A stretch of DNA of 40,536 nucleotides from assembly GCF_003853415.1 (NCBI RefSeq), contig NZ_QTPP01000060.1, forward strand, positions 1-40,536, read 5' to 3'. The DNA comes from Burkholderia sp. Bp9142 (GTDB lineage: Bacteria; Pseudomonadota; Gammaproteobacteria; Burkholderiales; Burkholderiaceae). Made by a program: the position numbers and the translations under genes. The notes below the pieces were generated by a model, which did not search any database, was not told the origin of the DNA, and saw only the letters and a list, made by a program, of their open reading frames with translations. Below, piece after piece: positions 25,489 through 34,183 of the stretch. Each line of letters opens with the position of its first letter. The first letter of the stretch is position 1.

Positions 25489-26286
25489 CTATACGCCGCA
25501 GAATGCAGTGACCTTGCGCTTTTCGATGAAGGCGGATACTCCTTCAATAAAATCATCTGTTGCCGCGCACGCCTGGAACGCTCCGAGTTCCTCGGAAAGC
25601 TGCTGCTCGAAGCTATGTGTGCACGAAGCACGCAGTAGGCGCTTGGCCTGTCCATAGGCGATCGTTGGCCCACTGCCGAGATGCATCATCAACGTATCGG
25701 TCACATGAGCCAGCTCTTCCTCTGGCACCACGCGATTGACGATTCCGATCTCCAGCGCCTTATCCGCGCTTAATGTTTCCCCGAGCAAAGCAATGCCCAT
25801 CGCTCGACGCAGCCCAACAATGCGGGGTAGCGACCATGACATGCCCACATCCGGACTTGCACCAATCTGCGTATAGCCAAACGAAAATTGCACGTCGCGC
25901 GATGCGACTGCCAGATCACAGGCGAGGGCAACGCTCATCCCGGCACCGGCCACGGGACCATGGAGGCTGGCCACCACCGGCAAGGGAAGCGAGACCAGAA
26001 TGGAAAGCGCCGTATTCATCGGCTCAATCATGGCCCTTGCGGTTTCCGCCGCATTGGAGAAATCTTGATGAAAGCGGCTCAGGTCGCCGCCAGCCATGAA
26101 TGCGCGACCTTCACCGCTGATCACAACGGCGCGGCACGTGGAATCAGTCGCAACCTCCTGGCAGCGTTGAAGAAAGCACTCTGCCAACTCCGGTGAAATC
26201 GCGTTGAGGCTGCGCGGCCGGTTGAAGCGAATGCTGGCAACGCCATTTCGCTTTTCCAACAAGACCGCAGTGTCGTTGCTTTTCAT
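25489..26286 (-). CDS. enoyl-CoA hydratase/isomerase (crotonase family)
   Basis: A 265-residue crotonase. The oxyanion-hole segments are AFMAGGDL at 62-69 and GPVAGAGMS near 110-118. The classical hydratase glutamate after GAG is not present; instead there is Asp146 in GASPDVGMSW, the arrangement seen in PaaG-type isomerases (SPDGGSSW). It may therefore isomerise or hydrate an enoyl-CoA rather than act as a standard two-glutamate hydratase. GGAG precedes the ATG. It is the last gene of the ligase-thiolase-dehydrogenase-crotonase operon, 34 bases after the dehydrogenase. Confidence 0.88.
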   Translation of the reverse strand: MKSNDTAVLLEKRNGVASIRFNRPRSLNAISPELAECFLQRCQEVATDSTCRAVVISGEGRAFMAGGDLSRFHQDFSNAAETARAMIEPMNTALSILVSLPLPVVASLHGPVAGAGMSVALACDLAVASRDVQFSFGYTQIGASPDVGMSWSLPRIVGLRRAMGIALLGETLSADKALEIGIVNRVVPEEELAHVTDTLMMHLGSGPTIAYGQAKRLLRASCTHSFEQQLSEELGAFQACAATDDFIEGVSAFIEKRKVTAFCGV

Positions 26287-26320
26287 CGTTCAGCTCCGGT
26301 GGTCACTGTTGTCCTCGAAT

Positions 26321-27172
26321 TCACTCGTACTTGTAAAAACCGCGTCCACTCTTACGGCCGAGGTATCCAGCATCGACCATTTCCTTGAGTAGCTGTGCCG
26401 GACGATATTTGGGGTCGCCAAAGCTTTGGTGAAAGACCTCCATCACGAAGAGCATCGTATCGAGACCGATCAGATCAGCGAGCGCCAACGGACCGATCGG
26501 ATGATTTGCCCCAAGTTTCATCCCATTGTCGATATCTTCAGCGGTACCGAGTCCTTCTTGAAGCGCAAAGATTGCCTCATTGATCATCGGACAGAGGATG
26601 CGATTGACGGCGAAGCCCGGGCTGTTGCGCGCGACGACAAACGTTTTTCCGATCGCCGTTGCGAAGGCCTGCATCCGAGCAAGGGTTTCGTCGGCGGTTT
26701 GCAGCCCGCGAATAAGTTCAACCAAGGCCATTACTGGTACGGGATTGAAGAAATGCGTGCCGATGAAACGCTCCGGGCGCCGCGTCGCTGCAGCCAGCTT
26801 CGTGATGGAAATCGAAGACGTGTTAGTGGCGATGAGTGCGGACGGTCTTGCGATGGCATCGACGTCCTGCAGAATCCGCAATTTGAGCTGTTCGTTTTCA
26901 GTGGCGGCCTCAATCACCAAATCGGCAGCAACCAGATCTGCATAATTCGTCGAAATCTTGATCCGACGCAGCACCGCCTCCTTGTCGATTTCAGTGAGCT
27001 TTTCTTTTTTTACCAAACGCTCCAGGCTACCGGTTAGCGCTCTGAGGCCACTCGCTAAAGCAGCCTCAGAAATATCAACCATGACTACGTCGAAACCCGC
27101 GGCAGCACACACCTGGGCGATGCCGTTACCCATAGTTCCGGCCCCCACGACGCCAACGATCTTAATGTCCAT
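26321..27172 (-). CDS. 3-hydroxyacyl-CoA (3-hydroxybutyryl-CoA) dehydrogenase
   Basis: A 283-residue NAD-dependent dehydrogenase that oxidises a 3-hydroxyacyl-CoA to the 3-ketoacyl-CoA. The Rossmann motif GAGTMG is at 10-15. The catalytic pair is His140 and Glu152 in GTHFFNPVPVMALVELI, and NSPGFAVNRI follows near 190. The C-terminal domain ends with LGRKSGRGFYKYE, the usual family ending. The ATG at 27172 follows AAGGGAA, which overlaps the thiolase stop codon. The product would feed the adjacent thiolase. Confidence 0.95.
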   Translation of the reverse strand: MDIKIVGVVGAGTMGNGIAQVCAAAGFDVVMVDISEAALASGLRALTGSLERLVKKEKLTEIDKEAVLRRIKISTNYADLVAADLVIEAATENEQLKLRILQDVDAIARPSALIATNTSSISITKLAAATRRPERFIGTHFFNPVPVMALVELIRGLQTADETLARMQAFATAIGKTFVVARNSPGFAVNRILCPMINEAIFALQEGLGTAEDIDNGMKLGANHPIGPLALADLIGLDTMLFVMEVFHQSFGDPKYRPAQLLKEMVDAGYLGRKSGRGFYKYE

Positions 27173-27182
27173 GCATATTCCC

Positions 27183-28370
27183 TTAAATGCGCTCGAAGAT
27201 GGCAGCAATGCCTTGCCCGCCACCGATACACATGGTGGCCAAGGCGTAGCGCCCACCAGTGCGATGAAGTTCGTAGATCGCCTTGGTCACGATAATTGCG
27301 CCCGTGGCACCCACGGGATGGCCCAACGAGATTCCCGAACCATTCGGGTTGACCTTGGCCGGATCGAAATCGAGTTCTCTCGATACAGCACAGGCTTGTG
27401 CCGCAAACGCCTCGTTCGATTCGATTACGTCGAGATCGCCGGTGGTGAGGCCGCAACGCTTGAGAACCAGTCGAACTGCCGGTACCGGTCCGATTCCCAT
27501 GTATTCGGGCTCAACTCCTGCATGCGCATAGCCAACCAGACGCGCCAGAGGTTTTAGCCCTAACGCCACCGCCCGCGTTGCATCGGCGAGGACAACTGCG
27601 GCTGCTCCGTCATTCAGTCCAGACGCGTTGCCGGCCGTCACCGTTCCGTTCTCCCTCTGGAACACCGGCTTCATCTTCGCCAGCCCATCAAGCGTGACAT
27701 CGGTGCGGACATGCTCGTCCGTATCGAACAGGACCGGCTCTTTCTTCGTCTTGATCTCCACTGGCACGATTTGCGCCGTGAAATATCCTGCCGCGATCGC
27801 GCGAGCCGCTCGCCGTTGACTCTCCAGCGCCAACTCATCCTGATCTTCGCGACTAATACCGTAACGCCTGGCAACGTTCTCCGCCGTGATTCCCATGTGA
27901 ATTTGCTTCCAAGGGTCGTGGAGAATTCCGTTCATGTAGTCGACGAGACTGGAGTCGTGCATACGTGCGCCCCAACGCAAGGCCGGAACCAGATATGGGC
28001 CGCGGCTCATCGATTCGGCACCTCCACCAATGGTGATGTCGGCATCCCCCAACTTGATCGCCTGCGCAGCGGACACGATTGCCTGAAGGCCAGAACCGCA
28101 CAACCGGTTGACATTGAAGGCCGGCACCTCCTTCGGGATGCCCGAATCGATCGCGGTAATCCGGCTGAGGTAGGCGTCCCGGGGTTCGGTCGGAACGACG
28201 TTGCCCATGACCACATGGCCCACTTCCGCGCGCTCGACGCCCGATCTGTGCAGCGCGGCTTGCAGCGCCACGGTGCCCAATTGGGTAAGTGGGATATCCT
28301 TCAGTGAACCGCCGAAGGTGCCAATTGCAGTGCGAGCCATTCCGATCACAACGACATCACGTTCATTCAT
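27183..28370 (-). CDS. thiolase (acetyl-CoA acyltransferase, BktB-like)
   Basis: A 395-residue degradative thiolase. The acyl-accepting Cys91 is in NRLCGSG, NEAFAAQ is present, His351 is in GHPVGATG and the second Cys381 is in CIGGGQG, so all catalytic residues are intact. It splits a 3-ketoacyl-CoA into acetyl-CoA and a shortened acyl-CoA. It lies 25 bases after the acyl-CoA ligase and 10 bases before the 3-hydroxyacyl-CoA dehydrogenase. Chain-length preference cannot be read, but aromatic or dicarboxylic side chains fit the context. Confidence 0.95.
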   Translation of the reverse strand: MNERDVVVIGMARTAIGTFGGSLKDIPLTQLGTVALQAALHRSGVERAEVGHVVMGNVVPTEPRDAYLSRITAIDSGIPKEVPAFNVNRLCGSGLQAIVSAAQAIKLGDADITIGGGAESMSRGPYLVPALRWGARMHDSSLVDYMNGILHDPWKQIHMGITAENVARRYGISREDQDELALESQRRAARAIAAGYFTAQIVPVEIKTKKEPVLFDTDEHVRTDVTLDGLAKMKPVFQRENGTVTAGNASGLNDGAAAVVLADATRAVALGLKPLARLVGYAHAGVEPEYMGIGPVPAVRLVLKRCGLTTGDLDVIESNEAFAAQACAVSRELDFDPAKVNPNGSGISLGHPVGATGAIIVTKAIYELHRTGGRYALATMCIGGGQGIAAIFERI

Positions 28371-28395
28371 CTCTTTACCCTTGGCCTATACCTGA

Positions 28396-29988
28396 TCAAC
28401 CTGCACTGGTCGCTGCCAATGCCGTCTCGAAATGGCGGCGTAGTTCGCGCTTGAGCAACTTTCCGCTCGGATTCTTAGGCAAGCTGTCCACAAAGACCAC
28501 TCGTTTGGGAACCTTGAAGTGGGCCATATGCTGCCTGCAGTACTCGAGCACCCGACTTTCATCCAGCGCGCATCCGTTCTTGATCACGACCACGGCAAGG
28601 ATCGCTTCCATCCATCGAGGATCTGGAATTCCCACCACCGCCACTTCAGAGACTTCCGGCAAGCGGAAGATCATCTCCTCCACCTCCCGGCTCGCCACAT
28701 TCTCGCCGCCGGTCTTGATCATGTCCTTCTTGCGATCGACGACGGTGATGTAGCCCTCGTCGTCGACCACCGCCAGATCGCCGCTATGGAACCATCCGCC
28801 TGAAAATGCTTCTTCGGTCTTTTCCGGTGCATTGAAATACCCCGAAAGGAGCTGCGGCGAACGATGCACGATCTCGCCTACCTCACCCGGCTTGACGTCG
28901 TCCATGTTGTCGTCAACGACACGAGTTTCGACATTCAGCACCGGCCTACCAGCGGACCCTGCCTTGCGCAACTGCTCGCCAGGTTTCAGCACCGTCGCCA
29001 GCGGCGCAATCTCTGTCTGACCGTAGTAGTTCCAAAGGCGAACCTTCGGCAAGCGCCGCTGCATCTCCAGCAGAACCTCCACCGGCATGATCGATGCGCC
29101 GTAGTACCCCTTTTCAAGAGAAGACAGATCGGTTGAGTCGAAAAGTTCCGAACGCAAGAGACTGATCCAGACTGTCGGCGGGGAGAAGAATGAATTGACA
29201 GAATTGCGTTCGATCAATGGCAGGATGACGTCAGGCCGCGGCGTGCCCGTAATAACGTTGGTACACCCCAGGTAGATGGCCGGTCCAAGGAAACAGTCGA
29301 GCTGAGCGCAGTGGAAGAGCGGCAACGCATGAAGCAGCGTGTCGCTTCCTGACATCTCTCCTTCGATCGCGCAACTGACATACTCCCAGAGTACCGCGTC
29401 ATGACTCAGAACAGCGCCTTTCGGTAACGATTCGGTACCGCTGGTATAAATGATCTGAGCGGGAGAACGGGAGTCGACACCAATCGAAAGGGGCTCGTCG
29501 GTGCCAGTCATCAAATCGTCGAAGGTCTCCATCTCTAGCGATGCTGCAGAAGGGCCTTCGCCAGGCAGCCAGAACGTCCGCTGAACTCTGGTATCCCTAC
29601 GACCGGCCTCCAGCCCCACCTCTTCGAGCCCCGGACCGACGGCCAGCGTCTCTGCCCCAGAACTGCGCAGGATGTATGCGATCTCGTCCGCGTTCAGCAT
29701 GAAATTGATCGGCACGAGGATCGCCCCAATCCGGGCAACAGCAAAGCGCATCGCGGCAAACGCATGAGAATTCCGCGACAGAATGGCGACCCTGTCGCCT
29801 TTGCCGATGCCTCTCTCGAGCAACGCATGCCCGATTCGATTGCAGATTCGATTGAATTCAGCATACGTCCACCGGACGTCGCCGCAAATGATCGCCTCCT
29901 TATCGGGAAAGCGTTGTGCCGTGCGGCGAAGAATATCGCCAATGCATTGCTGCCGGACCACGTCCGCGGCTGATCCGTCATTCTCCAT
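28396..29988 (-). CDS. AMP-forming acyl-CoA ligase
   Basis: A 530-residue ANL-superfamily ligase that activates a carboxylic acid to its CoA thioester via an acyl-AMP. The P-loop reads YTSGTESLPKGA at 181-192; the usual TSGTTG is replaced by TSGTES. YYGQTE, the GWFHSGDLAVVDDEGY segment, DRKKDMIKTGGENV and the catalytic Lys in NPSGKLLKREL are all present. The ATG at 29988 follows GGAG; the longer frame is unsupported. It is the first gene of the beta-oxidation operon and probably activates an aromatic or side-chain acid. No specificity for coumarate, ferulate or benzoate can be read with confidence. Confidence 0.93.
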   Translation of the reverse strand: MENDGSAADVVRQQCIGDILRRTAQRFPDKEAIICGDVRWTYAEFNRICNRIGHALLERGIGKGDRVAILSRNSHAFAAMRFAVARIGAILVPINFMLNADEIAYILRSSGAETLAVGPGLEEVGLEAGRRDTRVQRTFWLPGEGPSAASLEMETFDDLMTGTDEPLSIGVDSRSPAQIIYTSGTESLPKGAVLSHDAVLWEYVSCAIEGEMSGSDTLLHALPLFHCAQLDCFLGPAIYLGCTNVITGTPRPDVILPLIERNSVNSFFSPPTVWISLLRSELFDSTDLSSLEKGYYGASIMPVEVLLEMQRRLPKVRLWNYYGQTEIAPLATVLKPGEQLRKAGSAGRPVLNVETRVVDDNMDDVKPGEVGEIVHRSPQLLSGYFNAPEKTEEAFSGGWFHSGDLAVVDDEGYITVVDRKKDMIKTGGENVASREVEEMIFRLPEVSEVAVVGIPDPRWMEAILAVVVIKNGCALDESRVLEYCRQHMAHFKVPKRVVFVDSLPKNPSGKLLKRELRRHFETALAATSAG

Positions 29989-30082
29989 TTGATGTCTCCG
30001 TGTCGTTGTTGTGATTCGGGATGTCGCTTTGCGTGTCGCAGCGATCAGTGCGTGCCGCCCGCCCAACTATTGCAACGGGCCT

Positions 30083-30979
30083 TCACGCCCGCATGGCGAT
30101 CCTGTTCGTCGAACTGCCTCGTCGGTTGGCAGACAACCAATCGGTGAAGCGCAGCATTCCCGGCTGCAGCTCTCGCAGAGCAGTGATATCGGCCTTGTAG
30201 CCCTCGACCGCAAACCATTCGAACATCTTGAGAACGTCGGTGGGAAGCGGACGTAAAGCTCCCCGTGGAAACGGGACCGGTAGGCCTGGGTACCAGCCAT
30301 GGTCCCTAAACGCTGCGACGATCTCACCTGATGTCAATTCGTCGCCGGCGATCTCATCGACTCTGCCGACAAAATACTCTGGATTGCTGAAGGCACGTGC
30401 GACCCACTTACCGATGTCGTCAACCGCGATCATCTGCAGCGGTTTTGCCCTCGGCACGTAGCTGCGCATCAATGCCATCAGTACCAGCCGCATCGGCAGC
30501 CTGATGAAATTGTCCATGAAGAAGACTGGCCGGATGATGGTCGCCGGCAAGCCAATCCGGCGAACGTGTTCTTCGATTCGCCACTTGCTTTCGAAATGCA
30601 AAACACCTGTCCCTCGGTCCGCACCTCCGACAGACGCATAGATGAAATGCTCGACACCTGAAGCCAGTGCCGCATTCGCAACGGCGATACCTCGCTTGAC
30701 CTCAGTCTCCATGCCCTGGTCGGTACCTTGCATGGAATAGACGCCGTATACATCCCTGAAGGCCGCCAGTAGCGTGGTTGGATCGTCCATATTCCCAAGG
30801 ACCACGTCAATGCCGCTGCTGGCGAGACGGCGGGCTACTTCAGAGTCTGGATTTCTGGAGATAGTGCGGACTTGCCATTGACCTTCCGCCGCAAGCACAC
30901 GCGCCACCGCGCCGCCCTGCCGGCCCGTGGCACCAAGGACGACGACCGTTTTCGCGGACGCGTTGCGAATTACATTCAT
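30083..30979 (-). CDS. NmrA-like NAD(P)-binding protein
   Basis: A 298-residue atypical SDR of the NmrA/HSCARG group. The dinucleotide motif GATGRQGG is at 16-23, followed by RTISRNPDS, which may select NADP. The segments MDDPTTLLAAFRDVYGVYSMQ and HFIYASVGGADRGTGVLHFESKW are family marks. The usual Tyr-Lys pair is not evident; members often sense the NADPH/NADP ratio rather than catalyse. It follows the pirin gene by about 50 bases at the end of a DoxX-azoreductase-pirin-NmrA run, a set often linked to quinone or electrophile stress. Confidence 0.85.
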   Translation of the reverse strand: MNVIRNASAKTVVVLGATGRQGGAVARVLAAEGQWQVRTISRNPDSEVARRLASSGIDVVLGNMDDPTTLLAAFRDVYGVYSMQGTDQGMETEVKRGIAVANAALASGVEHFIYASVGGADRGTGVLHFESKWRIEEHVRRIGLPATIIRPVFFMDNFIRLPMRLVLMALMRSYVPRAKPLQMIAVDDIGKWVARAFSNPEYFVGRVDEIAGDELTSGEIVAAFRDHGWYPGLPVPFPRGALRPLPTDVLKMFEWFAVEGYKADITALRELQPGMLRFTDWLSANRRGSSTNRIAMRA

Positions 30980-31028
30980 GCGATGGCGCTCCTCAAATGA
31001 GACGGCTGCTCCGGGGTGCCTCCTGCGC

Positions 31029-31985
31029 TCACGCTTCGCGGAAGACCGGAATAGTCCCGGACGCCGTGCGTCGGCTCCCCGCCGCCTTTAACTGACGGCC
31101 CAGTTCGGCGATGCGCCGCTCACCCTCTTCCAGCGCTGCCGCAGAGGTGTGAACCGAGTAGTAGCCAAGATGCAAGGGATGCGGATGGGGCACGGCCGAG
31201 CCCAGCACGAATACAGCACTCTCGTGAGCCGCTGCCTGCAGAATGATAGGCTCCTCACCCTGCTCGAAAATCACCATGTCACCTGCGGTGATCCGTGTGC
31301 TGGCATCAAGTTCGCCTTTGGTGAGCGCCAGCCACCCGACGGTGTGCTTCGCCGGTGGGCGGTAGACCCAACGCTCGCCAGGCTGCAGAGTGACCAAGAG
31401 GTAGTTGATCCCTTCCGGGGCGGGCACGGGGCTCGAGACATCCTCATAGGCGCCAACAATGACATAAGCGGGGCCGGCCCGCCTCATGTCCTTCGCTTCG
31501 ATATAGCGACTTTCCGGTGACCCGTTCTCCAATTCCGGCGGCAATGCGAGCCAGAGTTGAACACCATGCAGGCTCGAAACGTCACCCGGGGACATTTCCT
31601 TGCCATGCCAGATGCCCCCGCCAGCCCGCATCCACTCCACACCACCATAGGCAATCGAACCTGAACCGATGGCAGGATCGTCGAAACGCACATGTCCTTC
31701 GGTGATGACCGTGACGGTGGCGACGCCAGAATGAGGGTGAATCGGAAACCCGCTATCCCCTGACATGGCCCGGATGGCAGCCTCATCTGCGTTGAAAAAA
31801 TCAAGAAACACGAACGGCTTCAGGAGCTGACCAAGATCGGATGGGCTCATCAAGCGCGTGATGGGGCCACGACCATGGCCACGGGTTCGGTATACGATGC
31901 GTCTCGGCGCGACGCCTTCGTCAGTGCCGCTGCCGGTGGCGAGGCCGGGCATAGGATCCCTCCCTTCATCAAAGCTCTTCATCAT
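31029..31985 (-). CDS. pirin-family protein
   Basis: A 318-residue bicupin. The N-terminal cupin has the metal-binding residues His83 and His85 (PIHPHSG) and His127 (IWHGKE, with a nearby Glu130). The second domain is the pirin C-terminal cupin. Bacterial pirins can act as quercetin dioxygenases or as redox-sensitive regulators. GAGGGG lies about 10 bases before ATG 31985; a GTG at 31994 is also in frame but too close to that site. It lies between azoreductase and NmrA genes on the same strand. Flavonol activity would fit a polyphenol island, but that is speculation. Confidence 0.9.
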   Translation of the reverse strand: MMKSFDEGRDPMPGLATGSGTDEGVAPRRIVYRTRGHGRGPITRLMSPSDLGQLLKPFVFLDFFNADEAAIRAMSGDSGFPIHPHSGVATVTVITEGHVRFDDPAIGSGSIAYGGVEWMRAGGGIWHGKEMSPGDVSSLHGVQLWLALPPELENGSPESRYIEAKDMRRAGPAYVIVGAYEDVSSPVPAPEGINYLLVTLQPGERWVYRPPAKHTVGWLALTKGELDASTRITAGDMVIFEQGEEPIILQAAAHESAVFVLGSAVPHPHPLHLGYYSVHTSAAALEEGERRIAELGRQLKAAGSRRTASGTIPVFREA

Positions 31986-32015
31986 CGTCGTCACGCCCCT
32001 CAGACCATCACTTTG

Positions 32016-32624
32016 TCAAACAGCAAGCTTTTCGATCTCGGCGGAAGCAGAAACCATAGCGGCTTCGCGAACCTCGGGGCTGACCCCAAGTCCTTCTGCA
32101 CGGACGAAAGAGATGTCCGTGACACCGATAAATCCGAACAAGCCCTTGAGATAGCTCTCCTGATGATCGAGGAACGCTGTCGGATACCCTTCACTGTGGA
32201 AGCCACCACGCGACGAAGCGATGATCACACGCTTTCCGTTGACGAGCCCCTCCACGCCGTTGGGCGTGTAACGGAATGTCTTGCCAGCCACCGCCAGGCG
32301 GTCGAACCATGCCTTAAGTTGCGTAGGCAGCGAGAAGTTGTACATCGGAGCCCCAAGCACGACAACATCCGCAGCGAGAAAGTCTTCCAGCAACTTGGTG
32401 TTTCGGGCCGCTTCCCGCTTCGTTACCTCATCCTGTGGTTCTGCACCACGCAGCACCGCGAATTCGGAACCGGTAAGATGGCCGACCGGCTCGGCGGCCA
32501 GGTCGTAGTAGATGATTTCCGAAGCCGGATGAGCTTTCGACAACGAAGCAACGATTTCAGCGGTGAGCTGTCGGCTCGCCGATTGATTGCCGAGGATGCT
32601 GGAGTCGACATGCAGCAGTTTCAT
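32016..32624 (-). CDS. azoR: FMN-dependent NADH azoreductase / quinone reductase
   Basis: A 202-residue flavodoxin-fold enzyme of the AzoR family. SSILGNQSASR at 8-18 binds the FMN phosphate, PMYNFSLP at 93-100 and ASSRGGFH near 136-143 wrap the isoalloxazine. Such enzymes reduce quinones and azo compounds by two electrons and protect against quinones formed from catechols. AAGGAAA precedes the start. It lies 29 bases after the DoxX gene; both are divergent from a LysR regulator, a common arrangement. Confidence 0.92.
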   Translation of the reverse strand: MKLLHVDSSILGNQSASRQLTAEIVASLSKAHPASEIIYYDLAAEPVGHLTGSEFAVLRGAEPQDEVTKREAARNTKLLEDFLAADVVVLGAPMYNFSLPTQLKAWFDRLAVAGKTFRYTPNGVEGLVNGKRVIIASSRGGFHSEGYPTAFLDHQESYLKGLFGFIGVTDISFVRAEGLGVSPEVREAAMVSASAEIEKLAV

Positions 32625-32653
32625 TGTGATTTCCTTATTTAGGCCACGCCCGA

Positions 32654-33046
32654 TCAGACCTTCTGCAGGCGACGCGAGTCGAGGCTAAAGCGACTTGCAC
32701 CTGCCGCGACCACCTGCAGTAAGCCCCCCGCGATCGCGAAGTTCTTCAGGAAGTGGATGGCTTGATTCTGGTCAGCAAAATTGTGGTGGAAGACGAATGC
32801 GGCAGCCACGGTGAAGATCGCAAGCACGGCAGCCACTGGACGGGCCTGGAAGCCAAGTAACAACATCAATCCACCGCCAACCTCGACAATAACCGTCAGT
32901 ACGTAGACGAATCCAACAAGCGGCAGGTGCGCCGAGGCGATGTACGCTTGAGTTGCGGCTACGGCGCCCAGCTTCGACAGGCCGCTAGCGAGAAACAGGC
33001 CGGCGAGGAGAACCCGCCCCACTGTCGCAATCGATGAATTCCACAT
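32654..33046 (-). CDS. DoxX-family membrane protein
   Basis: A 130-residue integral membrane protein with four hydrophobic helices, roughly 9-27, 42-63, 68-86 and 100-120. LLLGFQARPVAAVLAIFTVA and FHHNFADQNQAIHFLKN are DoxX signatures. DoxX-like proteins are linked to quinone or thiol redox at the inner membrane, without a settled reaction. It opens the minus-strand run with azoreductase, pirin and NmrA. A degraded copy of this gene is found at 35651-35866. Confidence 0.9.
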   Translation of the reverse strand: MWNSSIATVGRVLLAGLFLASGLSKLGAVAATQAYIASAHLPLVGFVYVLTVIVEVGGGLMLLLGFQARPVAAVLAIFTVAAAFVFHHNFADQNQAIHFLKNFAIAGGLLQVVAAGASRFSLDSRRLQKV

Positions 33047-33232
33047 AGGTTGAATGTCCCAAAAGAATGATGAACTGTGTATGAGCTTATCGTTCCGGAA
33101 ATCGACCGACTAGCCCCGGAATGGTGGCGTCGCAGTTGCAGATTTGGGAACACTCGGGATAGTATGAGTCGAGGGGTTAGAGCCCCGAATACGATCTACC
33201 AAACCCGAACGAGATGTGCCGAGAGAAATGCT

Positions 33233-34120
33233 ATGGATCTAGGAGACTTGCGAACGTTTATCGAAGTGGCGGAAGCGGGGGGCGTCGCTCTCGGCGCACG
33301 GCGCCTCGGGTTGTCAAAGTCGATTGTCAGCCGTCGTCTGGCCCGGCTGGAGGAAGCACTTGGCGCACAATTGCTATCCCGAACGACGCGCGGCTCTGTC
33401 CTCACCGAGGCAGGCGCGACATTCCGCGAGCATGCCTTGCGCGCAGTAATGGAACTCGAAGCTGCACAGGAAACGCTATCGCCGGAGGCAGAGGTGAGTG
33501 GGCTGCTTCGCGTCGCTGCCCCCCTTTCGTTCGGAGTTACCCGGCTGACCCCAGTGTTCGCCGATCTCGCTCGTCAACATCCACGCCTGCGGCTCGACGC
33601 GTCGTATAGCGATCGGTTTGTCGACATCATTGGCGAAGGTTTCGACTGTGCTGTACGACTCGGATTCATGCCCGACTCGAGTCTAATTGCGCGGCAAATT
33701 TGCACGTTTCGGGGCTGGCTTGTCGCTAGCCCTGCTTACATTGCCGACCATGGCACCCCGATGACGCTCGAAGAGCTCGTGCATCATGATGCCGTACTGA
33801 AAAAAGGGGAAGTCTGGCCCTTGCGGGACCGAGGAGAAACCGTCGTCGTGCGTCCACGTGGCCGATTCACCGTCGACAGCGGCGAAGCCGTGCTAATAGC
33901 CGCTTTGGCTGGGGTGGGGATCGCTGCCCTACCGGACTTTTTGATTGCCGCGCATATCGAGCGCGGGGAGCTTGTACCGGTACTGACCAATTTTCCGGCG
34001 CCCGAAGCCGGGATGTACCTCGTGCGCGCACCTGGCGCATTTCCATCCCGCAAGGTGCGGATCCTGACCGATATGCTGATCGAACATTTTGGTCGGTCCG
34101 GATGCAACACGCTCACCTGA
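33233..34120 (+). CDS. LysR-family regulator (copy 1 of a paralogous pair)
   Basis: A 295-residue LysR regulator with HTH residues around 15-40 (GGVALGARRLGLSKSIVSRRL) and a ligand domain typical of the CrgA/DsdC-like side of the family (SYSDRFVDIIGEGFDCAVRLG). The ATG at 33233 starts the standard MDLGDLRTFIEV; the frame upstream to 33077 is not part of the family. It diverges from the DoxX-azoreductase run, its likely target. It is closely similar along its length to the LysR at 37490-38353, which points to a local duplication. Its 3' end lies 34 bases from an IS630 element. Confidence 0.93.
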   Translation: MDLGDLRTFIEVAEAGGVALGARRLGLSKSIVSRRLARLEEALGAQLLSRTTRGSVLTEAGATFREHALRAVMELEAAQETLSPEAEVSGLLRVAAPLSFGVTRLTPVFADLARQHPRLRLDASYSDRFVDIIGEGFDCAVRLGFMPDSSLIARQICTFRGWLVASPAYIADHGTPMTLEELVHHDAVLKKGEVWPLRDRGETVVVRPRGRFTVDSGEAVLIAALAGVGIAALPDFLIAAHIERGELVPVLTNFPAPEAGMYLVRAPGAFPSRKVRILTDMLIEHFGRSGCNTLT

Positions 34121-34183
34121 GCGCCGTTCGGCTTATTGATCCGGTCCATACATATCAGTGTTGTGAGTTGTAAATTCGTTTAA

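Noticed and set aside
5055..30066. A complete nicotine degradation pathway of pAO1 type
   Set aside because: The molybdenum hydroxylase and the DHPON-hydrolase-like enzyme fit, but no hydroxynicotine oxidase or methylaminobutyrate genes are present, and the P450 and lactonase-BKACE genes point elsewhere.
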